From Paucibacter aquatile (GTDB lineage Bacteria; Pseudomonadota; Gammaproteobacteria; Burkholderiales; Burkholderiaceae_C), in NCBI RefSeq assembly GCF_002885975.1, contig NZ_POSP01000003.1, positions 2,356,001 to 2,420,000 on the forward strand: DNA of 64,000 nucleotides, given 5' to 3'. This document shows positions 17,457 through 24,342 of this stretch, one piece after another. Position numbers and translations under genes: made by a program. A model generated the notes under the pieces. That model ran no database searches and was not told the DNA's origin. It saw only the letters and a program-made list of their open reading frames with translations. The stretch's first letter is position 1. The number at the start of each line of letters is the position of its first letter.

Positions 17457-18179
17457 ATGAAAACGCACACCTTCAAGTTGATTGCCGCTGCCTGCCTCAT
17501 GGCGAGCCACGCGGCCTGGGCCGAGCTGCCCCGAGGCAGCCTGACGTTCTTGCAGCCCAAGGGCACGGTCAGCACGACCGAGGCCATTGACATCTGGGTT
17601 CGGCTTACGCTGGACGCAGACTCCCCGGCGTTCACCTTCTCCAGCTATCCACTCACGGGCATTTCGCCCGGAGATTTGTCGCCCGAAGGCGTCTACCACG
17701 ACCCGATCACAGGCACCAACACCCCGGCCACTTTTGCGCGGATTGACAGTGTCTTCATCAGCGCCTCGATGACGGTGTCGGGCAGCGAGTTCATGGGCTA
17801 CGACTTCCAATTCGCCACGATTTACAACCCGCAACTGCCGGGGCCCACCTACCAGAATCACTTCAATCTGGCCCCCGGCCAAAGCTACGACTACCTGTTT
17901 GGCCGCTTCACGCCGAAGGCAGGTGGCGCACCGGAAGGCACCGTCAATCTCTACCAGACCTCGATGACGCTGCAGTACACCGGCGTGGATGCCCTGGGCC
18001 GAACGCTGTATTCCGCCAACCAGCCCGTCATCGCATCGAGCTGCGAGAGTGGTGACTGGGCCACTTGCGGCTTCACCCGCACCGTCACCGCCGTGCCCGA
18101 GCCCAGCAGCTATGCCTTGATGGGCCTCGGCCTGGCCGGTGTGCTGGGCCTGGCCCGCCGCCGCCGCGCCACGGCCTGA
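17457..18179 (+). CDS. PEP-CTERM sorting-domain protein of unknown function
   Basis: A 240-residue secreted protein. It has a signal peptide (1-22, ending AAWA), a beta-rich body without a recognised domain, a single Cys pair (SSCESGDWATCGF) near residue 197-207, and the PEP-CTERM signal VPEP (213-216), a hydrophobic helix and an RRRRATA tail. Such proteins are sorted to the cell surface by exosortase in polysaccharide-making bacteria. A strong ribosome site (GGGGAGG, 17444-17450) precedes the ATG. It is the second PEP-CTERM protein in the window; no exosortase or exopolysaccharide genes are nearby. Confidence 0.85.
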   Translation: MKTHTFKLIAAACLMASHAAWAELPRGSLTFLQPKGTVSTTEAIDIWVRLTLDADSPAFTFSSYPLTGISPGDLSPEGVYHDPITGTNTPATFARIDSVFISASMTVSGSEFMGYDFQFATIYNPQLPGPTYQNHFNLAPGQSYDYLFGRFTPKAGGAPEGTVNLYQTSMTLQYTGVDALGRTLYSANQPVIASSCESGDWATCGFTRTVTAVPEPSSYALMGLGLAGVLGLARRRRATA

Positions 18180-18200
18180 GCTCGGCCCCAGACCACGGGC

Positions 18201-21041
18201 TCAGAACCAGCCGCCCAGGTCCTCCCGAATCTCGGGCGGATGGGCGGCGTTTTTTTGCAGGCCCGCTTTCAATGCGCTCCGCGCCTGGCGGGCGGCGGGG
18301 CTGTCGCTGGCCGGTGCATCCAGCTGCGCTTGCATCAGCGACTGCAAGGCATCGAAAGGATGACCGGCCGGCATTTGCGGCGGGCGGGCCTCGCGCGCTG
18401 CGGCCAGCGCGGCGGCCGCATCGGGGGCGCCCATCATCACCAGGGTCAGCGCCAGGTCGAGGCGAGCCTGCCAGAGCGGCGGCAGCTGGCGGTCCGGGCT
18501 GGTCTCCAGCAAGGCCACACGGCGCTCCAGCAGGCGGCGGCTGCCGGCCAGATCGCCGCGGGCGCGCAGCAGCGCACCCTCGACCTGGGCGATGCGGCTC
18601 TCCAGCCACAGGTCGCGCTCCAGATGCAGGTCGGCATCGCCGCGCAGGCGGGCGACAGCATCCGCCGCCAAATCCAGGTCACCCAGCACCAGGCCGCTGC
18701 GCGCCAGGGCCAGCCAGGCCTCGGCCCGGCTCACACCCATCTGCTCACGCACCCGGTCCACTTCCTCCAGCAGGGCGCGGGCATCCTGGCGCAAGGTGGT
18801 CGCGGGCGACTCCCCCGCCTGGGCGCGCGCCAGCAACAGCGAGGCCTTGGCCGCCGTCCGGGCATTGAAGGGTGCGCCATTGCCTTGGGTGTTGAAGGCC
18901 AGACGGGCGGCCAGGGCCTGCGCGTACTCAGCGCGGTCGTGGTGGTAACGCGCAATCTCCGGGTACATGAAGGCGCGCATGGAATTGCCCCGACCATGCA
19001 GCCGGTCCATCTCCTCGCCCAAGGCCTGCGCACGCGCCTCCACACCGTCGTACAAGCCCGCACGGATCTCCATGGTCAGGATGTTGCGCCGGATGGCCAG
19101 CACATGGCGCAGGTTCTCCTTGGGCGGATTCTGCAAGGCCGGCTCGGTCAGGCGCAGCTGGGCGAGGGCCTCGCTGATGCGCCCCTCTCCGGACAGGCGG
19201 ACCGCCTCCACCATGTGGTGGAAGGTTCGATAGAAGTGGCCCTCCGGGTAGAGCAGCCGCACCAACTCGCCGGCTTGATCCAAGGCCAGCTTGGCCTCGG
19301 CCAGGCGGCCAGTCTTCATATAACCATTGGCCAGCGCGTAGTAGAGCTCGCGCATGGGATCGGATTTGGGGCCATGCAAGCGCGCCACGCGCTCGCGCAG
19401 AGGCTCCAGCTCGGCCACCACCAAATCGTGCGGGCCCGTCGGCACATAAATTTGGGCCAGCTTGATATGGGCCGCCACGGTGCGCTCGTCGTCTTCCCCG
19501 TAGGGCTGAACCATCAGCGCCACCCACTCACGCGCCAGCGGTGCGGCCAGGTCGTAGCGGTCCAGGGCGCCGTAGGTTTCGGCCAGTGTGGCCAGCAGGC
19601 GCGCCTTGATGCGGGGCTGGTCCTGGAATTTGCCTGCGATCTCGCTGCGGCTTTTCTCCAGCAGATCCATGACCGTGGGCGCCTGCCCGCCATGGACATC
19701 GGGGCTGGCACTGCCCAGCAGATCCGTCAGGTACAGCGTCACCTGATCGGATTCATGGGCCGCCGCCTGCGCGCGGCGCCATTGATCCAGGCTGACGCCC
19801 AGGCCCAGCAGCACGGCCACGGCCAGACCGCCCGACAGCGAGGCAGCCAGGGCATTGCGGCGCATCCAGAGCCGCAGGCGATGGCGCCAGTCCTCGCGGC
19901 GGGCGCTGACCGGGCGATGCTGGAGCCAGCGCGTCAGGTCTTCGACCAAGGCGCTCACGGCCGGGTAGCGCTCCTCGGGCAGCTTGCGCAAGGCCTTGGC
20001 GACGATGGCCTCCAGGTCGCCGCGGGCGCGCTCGGCGTCGAGCGGGCGGGCGCCCTCCGGCGCATCTTCGGCCAAAGCCTGGGCCAGCAAGGGCCCGAGC
20101 CGCGGCGCGTCCTGGTGCAGCAAAGCATGCTCGATGGCCGTGCGGCTGCTGCCGGCGTTGTAAAAGGGCAGGCGGCCGGACAGCATCTCGAACAACAGCA
20201 CGCCGAGCGAGTAGACATCGGCCGCCACGCCGACCGGCGTGCCGCTGAGCTGCTCGGGTGCGGCATACGACAAGGTCAGGCCACGGCCGCTTACGCGGGT
20301 CAGGTGGCCTGGATCCTCTTCATCCAGCAGACCCGCAATGCCGAAGTCCAGCACCTTGACCTCGCCCCGGCTGTCGCCCTCGGCGCCGACCATCACGTTC
20401 GAAGGCTTGAGGTCGCGGTGCACCACCAACTGGGCATGGGCATGCTCGACCGCCTGGGCCACGCGGATCAGCAAGGCCACCCGTGAGGCGACCGTGGGGC
20501 ATTCGGCCCGCACATGCTCGCTGAGCGTGCGGCCGGCCACGTACTCCAGCACCAGATAGGGCACACCGTCCGCCATGCCAGCATCGAGCAGGCGCGCAAT
20601 GCCGGGATGCTTGAGCCGGGCAAGCACGGCCCGCTCGCGCGCGAAACGCTGGGACAGCGGCGCCTGCTGCAAATCACTGCGCAACAGCTTGACCACGGCC
20701 TCCTGCTCGTACAAGCCATCGGCCCGCCGCGCCAGCCAGACCTGGCCCATGCCGCCCTCGCCGATCTTGCGCAGCAGCTGCCAAGCCCCCATACGCTGGC
20801 CACTCAGTGAAGGCGCTTGCTGCCTCTCGTCCAGCACCGGCATGGCGCTGAAGGGCACGGGCCCAGCGGCTGCAGGAAACTGGGTCTCGGCCTGCTGGAT
20901 CAAGCGCTGCGCGAGCTCGGCGGCCAGGGCGGCATCGCGCGCGGCCAGCGCCGCCAACCAGGGGCCGCGCTCAGCCTCGGCCAGGCCTTGCGCCTGGCGC
21001 AGCAGCTGGTTCAGTTCGGTGTGGCGGGCGCTGTCGCCCAT
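18201..21041 (-). CDS. Ser/Thr protein kinase with C-terminal helical (TPR-like) repeats
   Basis: A 946-residue eukaryote-like kinase. The kinase domain (about 87-360) is intact: glycine loop GEGGMGQVW, Lys118, catalytic loop HRDLKPSN (208-215), Asp232 of DFG, and the APE motif. A membrane helix follows at about 395-415, and then ~500 residues of alpha-helical repeats resembling TPRs, predicted to lie outside the cytoplasm. Such PknB-type proteins sense a signal with the outer part. The ATG lies 2 bp after the proA stop on the same strand, so the two are probably co-transcribed and coupled. It faces the PEP-CTERM gene, ending 21 bp from its stop. Confidence 0.9.
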   Translation of the reverse strand: MGDSARHTELNQLLRQAQGLAEAERGPWLAALAARDAALAAELAQRLIQQAETQFPAAAGPVPFSAMPVLDERQQAPSLSGQRMGAWQLLRKIGEGGMGQVWLARRADGLYEQEAVVKLLRSDLQQAPLSQRFARERAVLARLKHPGIARLLDAGMADGVPYLVLEYVAGRTLSEHVRAECPTVASRVALLIRVAQAVEHAHAQLVVHRDLKPSNVMVGAEGDSRGEVKVLDFGIAGLLDEEDPGHLTRVSGRGLTLSYAAPEQLSGTPVGVAADVYSLGVLLFEMLSGRLPFYNAGSSRTAIEHALLHQDAPRLGPLLAQALAEDAPEGARPLDAERARGDLEAIVAKALRKLPEERYPAVSALVEDLTRWLQHRPVSARREDWRHRLRLWMRRNALAASLSGGLAVAVLLGLGVSLDQWRRAQAAAHESDQVTLYLTDLLGSASPDVHGGQAPTVMDLLEKSRSEIAGKFQDQPRIKARLLATLAETYGALDRYDLAAPLAREWVALMVQPYGEDDERTVAAHIKLAQIYVPTGPHDLVVAELEPLRERVARLHGPKSDPMRELYYALANGYMKTGRLAEAKLALDQAGELVRLLYPEGHFYRTFHHMVEAVRLSGEGRISEALAQLRLTEPALQNPPKENLRHVLAIRRNILTMEIRAGLYDGVEARAQALGEEMDRLHGRGNSMRAFMYPEIARYHHDRAEYAQALAARLAFNTQGNGAPFNARTAAKASLLLARAQAGESPATTLRQDARALLEEVDRVREQMGVSRAEAWLALARSGLVLGDLDLAADAVARLRGDADLHLERDLWLESRIAQVEGALLRARGDLAGSRRLLERRVALLETSPDRQLPPLWQARLDLALTLVMMGAPDAAAALAAAREARPPQMPAGHPFDALQSLMQAQLDAPASDSPAARQARSALKAGLQKNAAHPPEIREDLGGWF

Positions 21042-21043
21042 GC

Positions 21044-22351
21044 TCAGCGGCGCACTTCGCCCTGGCCCAGCACCACCCATTTGAGCGAGCTCAGGCCTTC
21101 CAGTCCCACCGGGCCACGGGCATGGAGCTTGTCGGTGGAGATGCCGATCTCGGCGCCCAGGCCGTACTCAAAGCCATCGGCAAAGCGCGTGCTGGCATTG
21201 ACCATGACGCTGGCTGAATCGACCTCGCGCAGGAAACGCATGGCATGGCCATGGTTGCTGGTGAGGATGGCGTCGGTGTGGTGCGAGCCGTAGCGGTTGA
21301 TGTGTTCGATGGCCTCATCGAGGCTGTCCACCACCTTGATGCTGAGGATGGGCGCCAGATACTCCTCGCTCCAGTCGGCTTCGGTCGCCGGCTTGATCAC
21401 GGCGCCCGGGATGGGGCCCAGCAAGGCCAGGCTGCGCGAGCAGCCGCGCATCTCCACCCCCTTCTCGGCCAACAGGGCGCCGATATGGGGCAGGAAATCC
21501 GAAGCGCTCTCGGCATGGACCAGCAGAGACTCGGTGGCATTGCAGGGGCTGTACTTCTGCGTCTTGGCGTTCATGACCACGGTCAGGGCCAGGTCGAAAT
21601 CGACCTCGGCGTCGACATAGCAGTGGCAGTTGCCGTCGAGATGCTTGATGACCGGCACCTTGGACTCGGCGCTGATGCGCTCGATCAAGCCCTTGCCGCC
21701 ACGCGGGATGATCACATCCACATGCTCGGGCGCCGTAATCAGCAGGCCCACGGCGGTGCGGTCGGTGCTGGCGATCAGCTGCACGCCCTCGGGCGGCAGG
21801 CCGGCCTCGCGCAGGGCGGCCGCCACCAGCTCGGCCAGGGCGAGGTTGGAATGGATCGCCTCGGAGCCGCCGCGCAGGATGCAGGCATTGCCGCTCTTGA
21901 TGGCCAGGGAGGCCGCCTCGATGGTGACGTTGGGGCGGCTCTCGTAAATCATGCCGAACACGCCCAGGGGCACGCGCATCTGGCCCACGCTGATGCCGCT
22001 GGGGCGGCGCTTGAGGCCGCTGATCTCACCGACCGGGTCGGGCATGGCGGCGATCTGCTCGCAGCCCTGGGCCACGGTCTCGATCACCTCGGGGCTCAGC
22101 TTCAGGCGGTCCAGCATGGGGCCGTCCAGGCCGGCGGCGGCAGCGGCTTTCAGGTCACGGGCGTTGGCAGAAGCCAGGGCCGGGCCGGCTTCGCGCAGGC
22201 GGCGGGCCAGGCTCAGCAAGGCCTGGTTCTTGGCGGCGGTGGAGGCGGCAGCCATGCGGCGCGAAGCCTGGCGGGCGGCCTGGCCCACCGCCCTCATGTA
22301 GAGGGGCAAATCCTGGGCGGCCAGATCGGGAGAAGGCAGGGTCGAGCTCAT
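21044..22351 (-). CDS. proA: gamma-glutamyl phosphate reductase
   Basis: Reduces gamma-glutamyl phosphate to glutamate-5-semialdehyde with NADPH in proline synthesis. The 435-residue length is normal for ProA. Motifs include PLGVFGMIYESRPNVT, NACILRGGSEAIHSN, IPRGGKGLI, the catalytic Cys270 in SPCNATESLLVH, and GLGAEIGIST plus LHARGPVGLEGL at the end. The usual partner proB is not adjacent; instead a membrane Ser/Thr kinase gene follows at 2 bp. Confidence 0.97.
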   Translation of the reverse strand: MSSTLPSPDLAAQDLPLYMRAVGQAARQASRRMAAASTAAKNQALLSLARRLREAGPALASANARDLKAAAAAGLDGPMLDRLKLSPEVIETVAQGCEQIAAMPDPVGEISGLKRRPSGISVGQMRVPLGVFGMIYESRPNVTIEAASLAIKSGNACILRGGSEAIHSNLALAELVAAALREAGLPPEGVQLIASTDRTAVGLLITAPEHVDVIIPRGGKGLIERISAESKVPVIKHLDGNCHCYVDAEVDFDLALTVVMNAKTQKYSPCNATESLLVHAESASDFLPHIGALLAEKGVEMRGCSRSLALLGPIPGAVIKPATEADWSEEYLAPILSIKVVDSLDEAIEHINRYGSHHTDAILTSNHGHAMRFLREVDSASVMVNASTRFADGFEYGLGAEIGISTDKLHARGPVGLEGLSSLKWVVLGQGEVRR

Positions 22352-22647
22352 GGCGCCATTCTCCGCGATGTGCCGGACGCGGCAGTTTCAGGTAGGTTCC
22401 ATCGACACCCATGCCATTCCTCACAGCCGGCGCGCGCGCCTCTCGCACCCGGGTCTACCCGAATTGCAACGACCATCAAATTTCATCTTGTACCGGCAGC
22501 AGTTCATGCGGGCTGGCTTGCAGATCGTCGCCCAAATATTGGACTTCATCGCAGGCCGCTGTCGCCCGGTCGCTTGCTTTCCTACATTGAAGCCATCGAC
22601 TCACCACCCCGTGCCGGCGTCGGCACCTAACGCAAAGAGGCCACACC

Positions 22648-23001
22648 ATGAAGACTGTCACCGCCACCGCACGCATCGCTCTGTCCGCACTCGCTCTCGC
22701 AGCCTTCGGCGCTCAAGCGGCCGTACCCGGCCAGGACGAACTGGGCCCCGTTCGCCAAGCCTGCCCGCAGATCGATCAGAAGCTGCAGCAGGCCCTGGAA
22801 CGTGACACCCGCAAGCTGATGGAGGCATCGCTGGCGCGCGTCGAGTTCACCGTCAAGGGCGACAGCATCAGCCAGGTTCGCCAGGAAAACACGCCCATCG
22901 AAGTGCGGGCACGTTTGCAGTCAGCGCTGCGCCAAGCCGGCTGCAAGAGCGATCAGGAAAAGACCCTGGCCTTCCACCTGAACCTCCTGCCCAATCGCTG
23001 A
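22648..23001 (+). CDS. small secreted protein of unknown function
   Basis: A 117-residue protein with a clear signal peptide (1-24, cleavage after AQA) and a mature domain of about 93 residues holding two Cys (in RQACPQ and AGCKSD) that could form a disulfide. The pattern of a strand (ARVEFTVKGDSI), then ARLQSALRQAGC and a final strand (TLAFHLNL) is loosely like a TonB C-terminal domain, but this is a weak resemblance. The 296-bp region upstream to proA holds nothing else I can recognise apart from promoters for the two divergent genes. Confidence 0.7.
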   Translation: MKTVTATARIALSALALAAFGAQAAVPGQDELGPVRQACPQIDQKLQQALERDTRKLMEASLARVEFTVKGDSISQVRQENTPIEVRARLQSALRQAGCKSDQEKTLAFHLNLLPNR

Positions 23002-23028
23002 GCAACAGCGCTTCCACCGGCGGCGCGC

Positions 23029-23766
23029 TCACAGCTGCACATGGCTGGTGGAGCCGCCGTCGACATACCAGTTGGCACCGGCCACAAAGCTGGCGGCCGG
23101 GCTGGAAATGAAGGCCACCACGCGAGCGATCTCCTCCACGCGAGCCAGACGCTTCAGCGGGTTGCGTTGCAGCGCGCGCTGGTAGGCCTCGGGCTGCTGT
23201 TCGGCGATACGGCCCCAGAATCCGCCCTCGACCCAGGTGTCGCCGGGCGACACCAGATTGACCCGCACCCGCGGCAGCACACGGGCCGACAACGACTTCG
23301 CGTAATGCGCCACGGCCGCTTTGGCCGCGCCGTAGGCTTCGGAATTCGGGCAGGCTTGAGAGCTGGCGCGCGAACCAATGCAGGTGATGGCGGCCTGGGG
23401 CGAGTCTTGCAGCCAGGGCAGCATGGCCTCACAGCAGCGCACGGTGGCAGCAACATCGAGCGCCAAGGCCTGCGACCAATCGGCCGAGAGCGCGCTGACA
23501 TTGGCCACAAAAATGTCCTGCGGCCCGAGCTCCTGCAACCAGGCCTCGAAGGCGCCCGGCTCGGCCACATCGAGCGCGCGCGCCTGCACCCGCCCCGGCA
23601 GCTGCAGCGCCTGCAACTCGGCCAGGCGGGCGGCGATGCGCTCGGGCCCACGCGCGCAGAACGCCACCTCGCAGCCTTCGGCCGCCAGCGCGTGCACGAT
23701 GGCCGCACCGATGCCGGCCGAGCCGCCAGTCACCACTGCCCTCAGGCCTTTCAATCCCAGATCCAT
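23029..23766 (-). CDS. short-chain dehydrogenase/reductase
   Basis: A 245-residue SDR enzyme with cofactor motif VTGGSAGIGAA near the start and the catalytic Tyr145/Lys149 in SEAYGAAK, with Ser ahead of it in CIGSRAS. The C-terminal end FVAGANWYVDGGSTSH is the common classical-SDR finish. The usual NNAG structural motif is altered to VANVSAL. Substrate unknown. It is convergent with the small secreted protein gene and divergent from the BlaI-type regulator. Confidence 0.88.
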   Translation of the reverse strand: MDLGLKGLRAVVTGGSAGIGAAIVHALAAEGCEVAFCARGPERIAARLAELQALQLPGRVQARALDVAEPGAFEAWLQELGPQDIFVANVSALSADWSQALALDVAATVRCCEAMLPWLQDSPQAAITCIGSRASSQACPNSEAYGAAKAAVAHYAKSLSARVLPRVRVNLVSPGDTWVEGGFWGRIAEQQPEAYQRALQRNPLKRLARVEEIARVVAFISSPAASFVAGANWYVDGGSTSHVQL

Positions 23767-23863
23767 GCACCCTCCCCGGCATCAAGCGCCGCGGCATGCG
23801 GGCTGTGGGCGTCATTCTGTGCCAGGCCATCGGTCCGCCGACGCGCACTGCGCACCTTCCCGC

Positions 23864-23913
23864 TTGCGCTGCGCACGGCGCTCAACTACATTTGTAGTAC
23901 GACACCTGTAGTA
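23864..23913 (+). promoter_or_regulatory. promoter of the BlaI/M56 genes with an overlapping BlaI-type operator
   Basis: A sigma70-like promoter is visible: TTGCGC (23864-23869), a 17-bp spacer, and TACATT (23887-23892). The near-palindrome CTACATTTGTAG (23886-23897) sits on the -10 box, and GTAGTAC then CTGTAGTAG follow up to 23913. BlaI/MecI repressors bind TACA-N-TGTA dyads, so this is a probable autoregulatory operator. The ATG of the regulator is 13 bp further on. Confidence 0.7.
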
Positions 23914-23925
23914 GAGAGCAAGTCC

Positions 23926-24342
23926 ATGTCCGAAGACAAAAGCGAACTGAGCCTGAGCGAGCTGCAGCTGAGCCTGATGCGTGTGCTCTGGCAGCGCGGC
24001 CAGGCCAGCACGGCCGAGGTGGCCGAGGCCTTGCGCGCCGAAGGCCGACCCCTGGCTCACACCACCGTGGCGACCTTGCTGCAGCGCCTGGAAAAGCGCG
24101 GCCTGCTGGCCTGCGATCGCGAGGCCCGCGCCTTGGTCTACCGCCCCTGCGTGTCCGAGCCCGAGGTGCAGAAGTCCATGGTCAGCGGCCTGCTGGCCAG
24201 CCTGTTCGCCGGCAAGGCCAGCGCCCTGCTCAGCCACCTGCTGAAAGCCGGCGACATTGCCGACGAGGACATGGCGCAGATGCGCCGCCTGCTGGCCAAG
24301 GGCGGCACGAGCAAGAACCCCAAGGACGGCAGCCATGACTGA
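23926..24342 (+). CDS. BlaI/MecI/CopY-family transcriptional repressor
   Basis: A 138-residue winged-helix repressor. The DNA-binding part has LSELQLSLMRVLWQRGQASTAEVAEAL and the recognition region LAHTTVATLLQRLEKRGLL, both typical of the family; the C-terminal helices form the dimer. In BlaI the repressor is inactivated when its metalloprotease sensor is triggered. Its stop lies inside the start of the M56 gene (8-base overlap), so regulator and sensor are coupled. No beta-lactamase or penicillin-binding protein gene is nearby, so the regulated function is open. Confidence 0.92.
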   Translation: MSEDKSELSLSELQLSLMRVLWQRGQASTAEVAEALRAEGRPLAHTTVATLLQRLEKRGLLACDREARALVYRPCVSEPEVQKSMVSGLLASLFAGKASALLSHLLKAGDIADEDMAQMRRLLAKGGTSKNPKDGSHD

